Below are positions 37,401 through 50,200 of a stretch of DNA of 64,000 nucleotides, piece after piece. Each line of letters begins with the position of its first letter. The stretch's first letter is position 1. Both the position numbers and the translations under genes were made by a program. Source of the DNA: Mangifera indica. Its lineage: Eukaryota > Streptophyta > Magnoliopsida > Sapindales > Anacardiaceae. The notes beneath the pieces are model-generated. The model was not told where the DNA came from, ran no database searches, and saw nothing but the letters and a program-made list of their open reading frames with translations. The stretch is taken from the NCBI RefSeq assembly GCF_011075055.1, contig NC_058149.1:13088449-13152448 (forward strand). The letters run 5' to 3'.

Positions 37401-39202
37401 AGCTTTCACAATTGCTCACTTTATTGTAAGTCTCATCCACGTCCATGTATATGTTAGAATTGATTAAAATATGATAATGAATGTATCCTACTATTTCTAT
37501 TACCCATATATGAGATTAATGAATACAACAAAATTATGTATGCACAGTTTTAAATATATTATTGAATCTACATATGATGTGTTATTATACAATTAAATGA
37601 TCATATTATATGTATCATTTGGGTTTAGGGTTTAGAATACCCATATATAATCTCCTCCTTGTATAATGATGATGTTGTGTTAGAAATGAAATTTCTTACT
37701 GAAATGTGAAGTAAATGAAGGCAACAAAGTTTTGTGTAACAACAAGATTGGGACCAAATTAAGTTTTGCATGAAAATGTAGTCTAAAAGAGGTGTCGAAG
37801 GTCACAAGGTTTGAAATAATTGGAAACCACTGTTGCTGAAACACATGGATTCTTCCTTTAATCGAAATGCACCTTTTGTTTATTCAAGTGGAGATAATGC
37901 CATCCAACCCTAGAATGATTAAGAAAGGGCTTTCAAAGTCAACCACACAATCTCAAAAGGATAACATTTAATAGACCTATCCATTAGAGAGTTTTTTTCT
38001 CTATTTACTTTTTAAAACACAGTATCTTAGCAAGATATTTATATGTTTGTTTCAAAGTTTCTTTTTTATTTTTTTGAAATGAAGAATTGAATTAAAGCGA
38101 ACCCATAATCAATATATTAAATAAATTAAGTGTTTCATTTTAAAATATTAACAAAGAAATTTAAACCCTTTTTTATGCTTGAAACTTCACTCTTTTACTC
38201 CAATTATCTTCTAGAGCATGTTCATTCATATTCATGATTTTTAGATACAAACAACGTGAGCTTTGGAGACCAAAGAAGACAGTTTCTAGCTCATGAGGAC
38301 GTGCGCAACACGAGAAAATTCCTGACACATGCCCTAGAGTAATTTATTGGAGCTTTCAACGACATAATTATTTTGATAGCGAGAGAAGACAGAGAGAGAA
38401 GGGAGTTTATCCCTCCCCACACAGCCCAATAGGCCAAGGTTGGGGAAGGAAACTCCAAACTAAACTGACTGAACCCAGATGTTAATTCATCCATTTGATC
38501 GTCTATGGCAATCTGTATGATTTACAGAACAAGGACCCGAAATGGGGAAAAGTAGGGGACGATAGTCATGCACTGTGTCCCAAATTGGGGGAAATTTGTC
38601 ATTGTCACAGCTTGCTAGCTCTCATTATTTGTTATCTGCCAAAAGCTATCTTCAGTATTCAAAACATGGAGGATCAATAAGATTCTTCAACTGGAGGACC
38701 CTTGTTGAGTTGATCAATTCGAGACTTGTTGCAGAAATCTCTTTTTTACTCTTTTGGGATTCCTTTTTAATTTTTAACAGTACAACTTTTTTCTTTTTAA
38801 TAATTCTTCTGTACCTGTTGGATGATAAATTGGATGTACAATAAACGGATCCACAATTATTATACTCGAAAACCATACCAGCAAAGAAGACATTGCGCAT
38901 CCATGGAATCGAACCTTGCAGAATTCTTCGTATTGATAAGTTTGAAGGTTGAAGGAGAGGTCTTAGCTCTTCATGAGCTTCCACCAAACAAGGGAAAAGG
39001 AATTTATACATTTTTCTCTTTCCATGGAACAAGCCAGTTACATAAACTCCAGAAACAAAAGACGAAAAAGAGAGATGAATTTTTATAGCCCTTCAAAGAA
39101 AAACGAAAAGGGCTTAAAACTTTTTGATACATAAATTTAAGAGAATTATTGCATTCACAGTCAAAGAACCACACATTCACATTAATTTACAAAACACAGC
39201 CA
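34437..39202. other. Gene-poor, very AT-rich intergenic region
   Basis: No gene recognised. About 35212-35665 is built of degenerate TTCAAATTCAAA / GATTCGATTC units and may be an old hAT-type MITE related to the one at 57.5 kb, but its ends are not clean. 36180-36690 is almost pure A/T. Short frames at 36705-37130 and 38291-39090 lack recognisable features. Confidence 0.4.
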
Positions 39203-39946
39203 TTAATAACTCCACAACAAACCTTCTCCAAAGCTATTTGAGAAAACACTACTTTCCGGCAGTTCGAACTGATCGCACACATACCCACCACAATCCTCCA
39301 CACTTTGTAACCAAGGCGGTGTGTGCATCCAGCCATCTACTGGGTCAACATACACAAACTCATTCCTCAACTCGGGTGAATCATAATCATAACTAGTTCC
39401 TAAACTAGGCATTTCAACAATCTCAGTCAACTCATCCGACCCAGTTGACAAATCCAGACCTGAAACCAAAGAAGACAACGAAGATGACGTTGAAGACACT
39501 GCCGAGTCAAATTTGTCCATTTGAGCCGCTTTAGCCGCTGCGGCTTGGACGTCACGTGGGGCGAGTGAGACTGGTCGAGGCAGTGAGTCAACAAGTTCGG
39601 GGAAGTTGAGAATTGCTGAATTACCTTTGATGCTTAAGGCAGCGACGTCATGAGCTCGTGCAGCCATTTCAGGGGTAGGGAAAGTACCGAGCCAAATACG
39701 AGACTTTTTGCGTGGCTCTCGGATTTCGGAGACCCATTTGCCCCAGTTTCTCATACGAACACCACGATATACGGGGTGCTTGCTTGAGTCTCTAATTCTT
39801 TTCATCTTTTTGGAGTCTTGGTTGTTTGAAGTAGTGTTGTTTTGGGTGTTAGGTTTGGGGTTTTTGAGTGAGCCTTGAGAGGAAGGTGATGAGGGCGATG
39901 AATTCGAGCTGCTCTCGGTTTCTGATGAGTGTTGTAGTTCACTCAT
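39203..39946 (-). CDS. AP2/ERF transcription factor, DREB A-4 (TINY/ERF034-like)
   Basis: Intronless gene of 247 residues. Residues 1-45 are Ser/Asn-rich and low-complexity; 46-52 (KKMKRIR) is a likely nuclear localisation signal. The single AP2 domain is at about 59-117 with [20 protein letters not shown], the WLGTF turn, the [10 protein letters not shown] helix and NFPEL. The segment after it, [20 protein letters not shown], and the terminal LWSY are hallmarks of the DREB A-4 group (TINY, ERF034-040). Such proteins bind DRE/CRT elements in promoters of stress-responsive genes. The acidic C-terminal third probably activates transcription. One Met start fits the family. Confidence 0.93.
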   Translation of the reverse strand: MSELQHSSETESSSNSSPSSPSSQGSLKNPKPNTQNNTTSNNQDSKKMKRIRDSSKHPVYRGVRMRNWGKWVSEIREPRKKSRIWLGTFPTPEMAARAHDVAALSIKGNSAILNFPELVDSLPRPVSLAPRDVQAAAAKAAQMDKFDSAVSSTSSSLSSLVSGLDLSTGSDELTEIVEMPSLGTSYDYDSPELRNEFVYVDPVDGWMHTPPWLQSVEDCGGYVCDQFELPESSVFSNSFGEGLLWSY

Positions 39947-40961
39947 TTTCTCCCTTTTCGAAGATTCTGATGATAAAAGTTGTCTTCAGTGGTTAGAAGT
40001 AGTCCCGATGGGCTTCATTTGGATTTTTGTTTCAGAAGAGAAAATGAGGTAAGCTTAACGTCAAAGATTCCTATCCGAAAGCAAAATAGAGAATGAATAA
40101 ATACATATGGTAGGGAAGTAGGTATTCTGTTTACAAGATGAAGAGAGATTGAAGTATCAAGAAAAGGCCTCTAATTGGGACGTCAAGAGGGGGGAGTTGT
40201 TTGGAAGCAAAATGGAGAATGAGAGGAGAGTCAGCAGATGAAGGAAAGGAAAGATCAAGATGAAGCTAGGAGGAGGAAGAGGGGAAGAAGGGGCATGCAG
40301 TGAGAAGAAGGAAGAAAAGATGAATGCAAGATATAGTTATTTTTTTTCCCCATAAAATCCGAGTGCATCATTCAACCCTTATAAAGAAAGCATATAAGAA
40401 GAAGAGATAAAAATAGAAGAATAAGACCCCATGAGAAAAATGGGTCACAAGAGGCCCCCCTAGCTCTAGTACCGCCCAAACCCCATTAATATATCTAACT
40501 TTCCTCTTTCCTCTTTCTCTGTTCATTCAACCCCTCATCTCTTCCATTCTTGAGTTATTTTATTTCATTTTTATATCACATCTGTCCAACAGCATTTGGT
40601 AGGGGCAGGGGGCTGGCCTTTTATTTTAATATTAGACATTGACATGTTAATTCTTAACCCACTAAAGTGAATACATGTATTAATTGCAACTTGATTTATA
40701 CATTATATGATTGTACTTTAACTATAGCTTGGGTTTTAGAGCCATGCTGACCCTAAAATATGGATCTTGTGTTGTGTTTATTTAGGGTTCTTATTGTTTT
40801 AGTGGATGTTTTTTAGAGGTACAAAACTGTAGTGTCCCAATGTCATCTTGTCTGATGATTAAACTTGAGGCCAGCATAGATTTGGTTCCAATATATGTAT
40901 GGCTAAACCACGGCAAAAGATTTTTCATCAATGGGTACAATATATGTTTTACTAATATGAG
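39947..40961 (-). promoter_or_regulatory. 5' UTR and promoter region of the DREB gene
   Basis: The 400 bases upstream are purine-rich on the plus strand, that is a C/T-rich leader for the minus-strand gene. A TATA-like TTATATGC/CTTTATAAGG pair lies around 40378-40400 on the minus strand. Farther upstream there is AT-rich sequence with no gene. Confidence 0.4.
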
Positions 40962-41127
40962 TAATATTATGTATATATATTTTTAAGTATATAAATATAT
41001 ATATATATAATGTGTTATTATGTGATTGAGTATTATTTTATTTTAAATTTTAAATTATTAAATTATTTAATAATATATATTAAATATATATTTATTTATG
41101 TATTTAAATAAATATAAATAATTTTAT
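40962..41127. mobile_element. Short palindromic MITE (family B), AT-rich copy
   Basis: Left part TAATATTATGTATATATATT.. and TGTGTTATTATGTGATTGAG are followed by their imperfect inverted complement ending TATAAATAATTTTATT. It is similar in order to the copy at 45.7 kb. AT-richness makes the borders approximate. Confidence 0.5.
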
Positions 41128-44100
41128 TGCGGCAATATATGTACAGCTAAATCACAAGAGCAGAAAATGTTAATCAGTTTAAAGATAATAATTTAAGGTA
41201 CGTACCAGGGTAACAAGAAGAAAACAGAAACTGAGTTCAGGGTGAAATTATCGAGAAAAAAGGTTGAAGTAAATGTAAAACCATTGGCTCTTATCTATAG
41301 ATTTGTATTGATCAGAGAGATCCAAAAGGTTAGAAAGGACATAACGTAGAAAGAAAAGCAGTTGGTAATTACCCTAAAACTAAATACGGAAGGCAGCTAG
41401 ACATGTGACAGTCTGATTAGACACAATTTCAATCAAATGAAGTTACAAGACGACTGGGATAAAAAGTTTCCAACATTTTCCCTTAATCCCATTACTAGTA
41501 TAATTCATTAATTATCAGAAATAAATTGCACAAAGAAAGAGATGTTTGCTGGGGTCTAGAAGAGTGATGATTGTCGAATTCTTGGATGGTTTGTTAGCAG
41601 TTGCAGTTGCATTTATCTTCGGCTTTCATAAGCCACCAAAGAAGAGCCGCTCGCCCACACCTCATTCATTTGGGTTCCAATCCAATTTCAAACCTGTCGC
41701 ACCTCATGGCTAGTCCACAAGGACCCCCTTCCAGAGCTCTTATGGCTTGTAGTATCAGTGTCATTACGCCCAAAAAATTAACAATGCAACGTCCTACCTA
41801 CATTCATTTTATATGCAAACTTGTATGACTGAAATATATCCTAGTTGAATCATCTTTTCTCTTGTTTGAGAAGATATCAATAGAACTTTCGATTGACAAT
41901 GGTGGCTCAATGCAAAGAAGTTTCATTGGAATGGACAAAATGTGCTTTATTCATTCACTCTATTATTAAGCCGAAAACACCTAAATTTTACGGCCTTAGA
42001 ATTTAAACTAACTGAATCCCTTAAATGAACTAGAATTAATTTTTGAATTCTAATATATAGATACATAAACAAGTCAGCTTCCAGACTGGTCTGTCAACTC
42101 AAATAAATGAAGTTACAATAAGTTGAGACATGTCACATTCATTTAAATTGATTTTTCCACATGGTGAGGTGCTTGCAGAAGAAGATAAAATTGTACCTAT
42201 AGAAATGAGCTGTTCTGGGTACGAAATTGGACACATTACGAATACCAGTACTACGGTTTGCGCAAACATTAATTATTAATTGGTAGACATTTGCATTCTG
42301 GTGATTTGGAAACTGAATTATCACTCACTTTAATTGAGGGAAACGTTATTGCATGCCACGACTACTGTGGCTGTCTTGATCCCGTTGTAGCCTAGGCAAC
42401 GGACAGAGCTCATACGGTTGTCGGCGTAGTTTATGGCATACCACCAAACCTGTTGCCCACCGTATATCATCTCTCTAGACACTACTGGTGCCCACTACCA
42501 AACCCAAATTCGACATTTCATTATTGTTAATGTCAATTAAGGATTATAATACGACCTTTAAAATGACCCTTATGCAAAATTACTTGTTAAAGATTGCATA
42601 GTTTTTATATATTAATAATCAACCGTTCCAATCATATATTTCTATTGATCATCTATCAGGTATTTTTAGGATGAAGAATAGATTGGAAGAATATCTTATT
42701 GGAAACCCAAATTGGGATCTTAAGATGAATATAAGTAATTCTTTTTGGAATCTAGGTTTTAATGTCTCTGGTGATCAGAATTCAGAAAGATGATAAATTA
42801 AATTATAGTTCTATCTTTGATAGACTGAAGCAGTCAAGATTATTTTTCCTTAATTGAATCTGATCATTTGTCTCACCAAACCCTAGAACTAACTGTATAT
42901 GTTTGAGGTTTCGAAGTTCTCATTCATACACATAATCTATTATAAAAAAAGCAGTTACTTGTTTAAAGTATATTTATTTCTCTTTTTTCTACATTGTAGG
43001 GCAACCTTGGAGTGAGAAATTTATTCAGTATTAAGGACCTGAAAAATATACACAAAAAATGAGCACCAAATTAGAAATGTCCCTACAATTATATGATGGG
43101 TGTGTAGAGGCAAATGGTTCAAAACCTGAAGAGTAATGGGGCTACTGGGTTTTATAGACCCTAATGTCACCTACATTTGAACAGCAAAGTAATGGACGTA
43201 CCAAACACAAATTGTAATTAATTCCACTTCTTGAGGCTGTTTACTTTTTTAGCATGTAATAAATTATGTGTATCTACAGGGCCTAAGTGACCAAAATTTA
43301 CTTTAATCCTTAGATAATAATGTTGTTCCAAGGACTAGAGCCAGCAATCAAAGGCAAAAAACTGATGGAAAAATTTGAACCACTCAATCTGGGGCGTTTG
43401 TGTCTGGGCTGAAAGTACTTGAAAATCCTGGTGAATTCTGGGTGTTTAAATGGGGTTTTCTGACATTGACGAAAGAGTGAAGTAAAGTTATATATATAGA
43501 TATATATATTTTGCTTCATACACTTGTAAATCTTCCCAGCTATCTCTGATGAATAACATATACTGTTTCTTGTGATTATATAATGAAGGGTTTAACCTTA
43601 TATAAAATTGTGTATGGCTGTACATATTATAATATAATATCTTTTTCTGGATTTGATCAACTTATTGGTGATACTGATCGCTACATGGGTCCCTACAGAT
43701 ACCTTCTCCAAGTATTTCCCATAGTGAAGAAATGAATTGACTTAATCAAAAATATTGTAACTTGGTCATGTGCGTGGGATCAACTGCCCAACGACTTTCT
43801 TCTTTGGTGAAATGGAAGTATTAAATTGTATTTATCACTGTTTCTGTTCATCATCATCTCCAAGTATCACTGTTTCTGCACAATATGATTTCTTTCTAAC
43901 CAGAACTATGCAAGAAATCAACTTTATTTACAGTAACAGCCATCTGCACTAGCTTTGAAAGATTGTGAAAGCCAAAGATGGGAGATTGTTTGCCACATGC
44001 GCTGCCCATACACGATACATGAACCATTCTATAACTTGGTTCGACCACGTTTATTTCCTGGATAGTACGAGGGACCAAAACAACTGATCACGGGTACACT

Positions 44101-44689
44101 GTGATCATTTTTACATGAAAGGAATCACATGTCTTTCTGGGTTCCTTTCACATGGAGTTCATGTGAAAGTATGCCCGTTTAGATTTAGTTTATATTCGAT
44201 TTTAGACTTCACATAGGTTGAGTGTCACAGGTACAGCCTATGCAGACTACAATCAACACATTAAAATCAAAAATAGCAGGTGGGACCTGATTAAGAAGGG
44301 TTCTTCGTTTATAATCATAAATTCATCTGTAGTTTTCATATTAGGTTCACGTGTATACATTTTCAGTTAAGTTATGAAGGTAGTGTGGCTTTCAGAAGCT
44401 CTTGCATTTCTATTTCAAGACTCCATTAAATTGCCAACCGAGTTGGACTAGGAGATCCTTTGTAGTTTTCTTTCAAAGCAGTTACCGATAATTAAATGCA
44501 GCTTAATCACATTTTTCTACACACCTGGCGTCGGGTCCTGTGAACTTTCAATGTCTTATCCTTCCATGAAAAAAATTTGTTGCTCGACTACAAGCATATC
44601 ACATTCTCACATTTATTGTAAGACAAAGTCGGTTGTAAATACATGTTGACAAACTATGAATATTTGATTATAGTGTCAGGTTATGAGAA
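41128..44689. other. Intergenic region without recognised genes
   Basis: Several short open frames (for example 41601-41828, 43770-43952) have no recognisable domain. No mobile-element borders, RNA genes or strong repeats were seen. Confidence 0.4.
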
Positions 44690-45045
44690 CCCACTTTGAG
44701 GAAATCGGCAGAAAAAGGAAAAGCGAAAATCACCTCAAGTTTGTCTAATAAATGCCTTGCATTTTATTCACCTTATGATGAAGAGCATGTCAAGAAATTT
44801 GATCTACGTCATAAGCCTATACATTGTGAATCCTTGTTTAAAGTATAGGACTTGGATAATATGGCTTTAAGCTCATGGCTATGTTCATGATTCAATCAAA
44901 AACCCTTGTGCAAGAATTTTATGCAAATGTGAGTATGAACATTATTGAAATTAATAACCCCAACATGGGCATTCTCTTTTTTAGAGGAAATTGGGTTCCC
45001 TTTAGGCCTAGTGCTATGAAGGTGGCTCTAAATTTGCTTTAGGTG
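44690..45045 (+). pseudogene. Decayed plant transposon-protein gene fragment
   Basis: Translation in broken frames gives FYSPYDEEHVKKFDLRHKPI, a stop, and then LVQEFYANVSMN...MGILFFRGNWVPFRPSAM. The L-V-x-E-F-Y-A-N ... F-R-G-x-W-V-P-F pattern is that of the plant domain annotated as putative plant transposon protein, found in retrotransposon-derived genes. There are in-frame stops (near 44850 and 45042) and no full-length frame, so it is a relic. Sequence after it (45045-45460) has Lys/Glu-rich fragments and a GAGGGGGAGTATAAT purine tract that could be from the same element. Confidence 0.5.
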
Positions 45046-45695
45046 TCTAAACCTCAATTCTCAACATGGCATGACTTTTAATTTATGAACGGTTATTTGA
45101 AGAAGTCTTGAAGAAGAGTAAGTCCAAGATTCTACAATTTCTTTGTTTGATCCATAAACTCATTGTTATCACCAAGCCAATCCAAGTAAGGTTAATTAAT
45201 TTATTCCCAATGCTTCTCCACCACCACCATCACAAGCTAAGTCATTGCTCCCATTGAAAATACAAATGCTTTCGTAAAAAAGGGTGAAGAACAAGTCCAA
45301 GAGGAAGAAAACAACTCCAAAGACTGCTACACCACTTAGAAGATCAAATAGGAAGAAATGAGCTTTGACAAACTCTATGTCAAAGAGGGGGAGTAGAAAG
45401 CAGCTCCTATGTGAGGGTGAGTTTTTCAACTTCAATTGCAAATTTGAGGGGGAGTATAATATTCTGCAGGAACTAAAAAATTTTAAATTTGCTTGAACTT
45501 TTAACTTGAATTTTTTTTCCTTGTGTGATACAAGGATGTTTCTGTTTTTGAACTACAGGTTATATGCAAGTTTTAAACTTGCTTGGTTATGCATTTTGTG
45601 TAACTTGCTTGTTTAATGTTGGCTACACGTTTTAACCTGTGTGTTTATAAGAATTATCAGAATTTTTGTTCATAAGTTTGTCAAAAGGGGATGAG

Positions 45696-45860
45696 TAATG
45701 TTCCGTGTACATATTTTTTAGTACACAATTGAGTATATAGATAATGTATCATCATATAATTAAGTAAAATTTAATTTTTAATTTAAAATCATCCAATCAC
45801 ATAATAATATATCATTTGCGTATCTAATTATGTATTCAAAAGTTTGTATACATAATTTTA
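45696..45860. mobile_element. Short palindromic MITE (family B)
   Basis: About 165 bp, with a left half TAATGTTCCGTGTACATATT...GTATCATCATATAATTAAG and a right half that is its inverted complement (CCAATCACATAATAATATAT..GTATACATAATTTTA). The palindrome is clear over about 70 bases per arm. No transposase. Related sequence occurs at 41.0 and 46.9 kb. Confidence 0.65.
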
Positions 45861-47267
45861 TTGAAATGAGAAATTATAAGTGTATTTGACAAACTATGAA
45901 CCATTGTGTTTCTATGTGTACACAACAATGTGTGCACACAAGTTGCACTATATGATTTCATTTGAATACTCTTTCATGATTCACACTTGACAAATTTGTT
46001 TGTCTTTATGGGAATTTATTTTGATAAGTGTATTGTTACAATATGGACATGTGCCATCATTTTGTTTGCTTGAGTTGGATTTATAAACTAAGGTTTTCCT
46101 TTGTTTTGAATTAACCAGATATTAGAATTTTTCAAGATTTTTTTAGAGTTTAGTCAAGCTCATTTTCATTGTTGGTTTGTAGTTTAGTTTTTCATTCATA
46201 TTTTCTGTTTGTTTCTTTTGTTATTGGTCAGATTGTGGGATACAATTTTGAACTAGTCTTTAAGGGGTTTCAAGATTAAAGGTTGAAGAAATTCTAACCT
46301 TAAGGTCCAAAAGAAGTTTGAACTATTCCAAATGGGATGCAAAATGGATGCTTGGTGTATTTTAGATATAACAATAGGCTATTTAGAAATTTTTTGATTG
46401 AAGAGTGAGTGTTTGCTCATGGCCCTTTATATTTTTGTAAAACCACTGTATGAGGTATATTAAGATTTCATAAATATTATAAAAGTTTGAATTCAAACAT
46501 TTTTCTTAAAAATTCTTTTATACTTTTATTTTGTTTCGGCTGTATATGTTATCTATATGTGGAAAGTTATTAAATCTAAATTCAATCTAAGCTCAATATA
46601 AACTAATCAAACCAAACCCATATAACTTAAGAGTAAATCTTCTGAAAGAAAGTGCTTTCGCATTTCTCTCCCCTATAAATTTGAATCAATTAATAAGAAT
46701 TAACTACTTCCCTTTTGTGTGCCCAGGCCCCTGAGGAGGGAAAGAAGATTACCTGGAAGCACCCCTGACAGTTTCTCATATTTATATATTACTATTAGCT
46801 CACTGCACTAAAGATGGACTGTGCATGGATCATTTATGTCCATTAAATTAGCACCAAATGCAGTTAGTGCTGTGAACAGTATTAATTTGCTAGAGTCCAT
46901 ATATAATCAAATAATGAAAATAATAAAACTATGTATATCTAGTTTGAGTACTCAATTGAATATCGGATGATATGTCATCATGTGATTGAGTGATTTTAAC
47001 TAAGGATAAGTTAACACCTAATCATCTGGGGACACATCATCTGAGAACTCAAACATAATCAAGTGTAGAAAGAAGATTCTCATATCACAGGGTAGATAAA
47101 CAAGAAATAACATAAATTCAGAAAGTTGTTTCTGCTCATTGACACCATTAAACTAACAATATGAAGAATGTCATGCTTTATCATTTTGACTGTTTCACAA
47201 CTCCTGCATTTTTTTGCAGTTAAATGTCAGAAATACAAATGACAAGAAGAGAGGGGACATTTCTTTG
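45861..47267. other. Intergenic region
   Basis: No gene recognised apart from the MITE half-copy listed separately. The last 200 bases are probably 3' UTR of the minus-strand gene that follows. Confidence 0.45.
46927..46998. repeat. Half copy of MITE family B
   Basis: ACTATGTATATCTAGTTTGA followed by TACTCAATTGAATATCGGAT and GATATGTCATCATGTGATTGAGTG matches the left arm of the copy at 45.7 kb; the right arm is missing. Confidence 0.5.
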
Positions 47268-50200
47268 TTAACCCTTTCTTCTTTTGGGACTTAAAATGAA
47301 GTCATCGTCGTCACTATCATCCTTTAATCGTTTTTTGGCTTTAACATCTCCATTTTTGGATGCCTGTTGCTGCTTCTGTGAACTCTCAGGTTTACTACTG
47401 ATGAGTGGTTTTGAAGGTTTAACTGGAGTTCCCATCCGCTGTTGCTTTTGTTTTCTCTGCTTCTTCTCATATGCCTTTTTGGCTCTCTCAGGGGACAACA
47501 GGCCATGTTCCATCATCCTGCAAAAAGACATGTATTACAAGGCAATGCTATATAAAGCTGGTAAAACAAAAACTCAGAATTGTACAATTGGCATAATAAT
47601 CTTTTATCAAAAAATAAATAAATAAATAAAGAAGAAAAAAACATTGTCATAATCAAAACTCCAAATTGTAGGAAGGGTTCCTATTAAGCTACTGCTAACT
47701 TACGCCAAATCATATGTTGATAGGCTAAAAGTAGTTCAACAAATCAGGCTGTAGACTAGTTGATGCCAAAGGGCTAACACACCCCAAACCATATGTAGAA
47801 GAAGTTACCAGCATCAGTCAAGTTGTTTCTTTTTTTTTTTTTTTCTTGGTAAGTAAATTTTCATTTTTTATCTACCAAGATTGATTGTGTGGCAAAAATA
47901 ACAGACTAATTTGATGAAAAATTCAAAATCAATAAATCCATTGCATGTACATAAATGCATATAGTGTATACATGCCTGTGTTCACTTGAGCAGGCTCAAG
48001 TTCATTTGGTTACCAAAGGACTTGATGCATCTCATTTTCACCAAATGCCACTCTATATCAAAAAACTATGGTTGAAGTTCACCTAGGGGCCAAAAAGAAC
48101 CAGAAGGATGAAGAGATGTGCTTAATTGGGCTAACAATTGTTGAGGCCCCAGAAAAATGCAATTGAATTAGGATAGTGATAGTGAGGCACTATGACTTTC
48201 TAACAAATAGAGGCTGCTCTTAAGTTTTACACAAGAGCCCGAACTGAATATTATTATTCCATATCAAGATTTGCCAACAAATTGCAAGTCTTAAATGATT
48301 CCCACATGGTAATAACAAAACATCATTTCACAATGTCAAGGCACCAAGGCCCAAAGCAAAATACTCAAAATATACCAAACACACAATTGATTTCACAAAT
48401 AAGATAGGGACAAATAGTAATATATGCCCAACAAAGCACTAGCAGTAATAATATAGCTAATTACATGATCAAGTTCCCCAACCAAGTGGATATGCATTGG
48501 TGTAATCATTTATTTGATTTCAATTTAGCATAACGAAATGGTGCTTCCTCTAGGATTTTAGGATACTGTTACTAACTAGGCAGATCAGCACACTGAAGGT
48601 GTATATTGAGCGCTACAGATGACCAACATCTGAGCGATCCAACTGCTCGGTGAAAAATCCTAAATGTCATACCGAATCCATTTTAAATCTGCTCATGTCT
48701 TGAATTATTTTCACCTATGCTAACAATCACTTATTCAGAATATAAAAACAAATAGTAAATTTTAGTAGATCTATTTTTTTCAAGAAAAAAAAGAGCATAA
48801 TGCAGGAATGTATAGAAAGTTTAATGTGATTCTTTACCAGTAACCTATACTGAAAGATACTAAAAGCAGCAGAAGAAGCAACTCTTAAAAGCATTGTGTT
48901 ACACATGATCTAGGAAATCAAATCTAAAACTAACATTCTATTCTCATAACAGGTGGATGAGTCCTGACTCCCAACTGGTTGAATCTTCCTTTAAAACTTG
49001 AAAAATATGTGAAACAAAAACATAAACAGCCAAGGCCCAGAGACTTCTCTTCTTTAAGGCTAGCCAACACAGCTGCCATCCCTAAGAATCTCACTTCACT
49101 GACTTGCATCTCACTCTTTGAAGTACAATGATTGGTGTTTATGAATGAGTTGAAACAAACAAGGCCAATTTGATTATCTATACTGGAATCTACGTCTTCA
49201 TCAATGCCTACTCTACCTATATGGCAAACAATATGTGGGCACAAGCAATGTGGTGAAATGATGGTTCTATTCCCTACTAATCAAGCCAAGATAGTCTAAA
49301 GTGTTCACTTTCCCCGGATAAAGAAATCTATATTCTCAGCTGATATAGGGAAAGAAGCTTCCATTTACTTCCCAACAATTCCAGTATCTGTTCCAACCGA
49401 CAAGCTTTCTCCTCATTGTCTTTCATCTACATAAGGCTACTAGTTCCCTACCAAACCCTCAAGTGCCACCATACTATATTCCATCTGTAAAATCTCCAGT
49501 GCTGAAGCAGTAAAAGTAAAGCCTCTAATCTTTAATCATAAGAAGCTACAAGCACCCACAGATTACACTTTGATCAAATATCACATCTGATAGTCCAAAT
49601 ATATGACATGTTAACTACCTATCAAGTTACAAACTTGTACACTGTTATTATCACAAGCCATTAGTTAGATGTACATAAAAATTTTGTAACTCTCATCAGA
49701 ACATTACCAGGGAAGTACAGATAACATCCAACAACTGTGAGAAAACAAGCAAGAGAGAGAGCTTTTTTTCCCCTACACATCACTTTTGTTATTTCCCATA
49801 TACTGATCGTTAGCTTGTTCAATTGAACCAACAGAATTTAGTATGCACTAACTAGTCAGCATCTTCATAATCAGCTAACTGTTTATTTTACTGAATCCAA
49901 CAAAATAAAAAGTTGGTTTCAGCTCACAACCACAGCAAAAAACTAGTCAGCAGATTACGTTCATAAGTTTCTAAATGCATCCAAGAGGTCATCTAGGTTT
50001 GAATGGGTTAAGGCCCAAAGAATGTCCTTCTAAGAAGTTATATACTTCAAAACATGCATTTTCAGTAGGGAAATTATAGAAGCTCTTTCTATGCGAAATT
50101 ATTCATGTGACCACAGAAAAAGGATCAGAAATAATTTAAGCAAGTTTCAAAGCAATGAATGACTGATTTAAAAATATATATATATATTTTTGCTCTCCCT

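Noticed and set aside
45196..45441. 81-residue minus-strand frame rich in Phe/Leu
   Set aside because: Probably antisense of the Lys/Glu-rich transposon relic; no domain and no homolog recognised.
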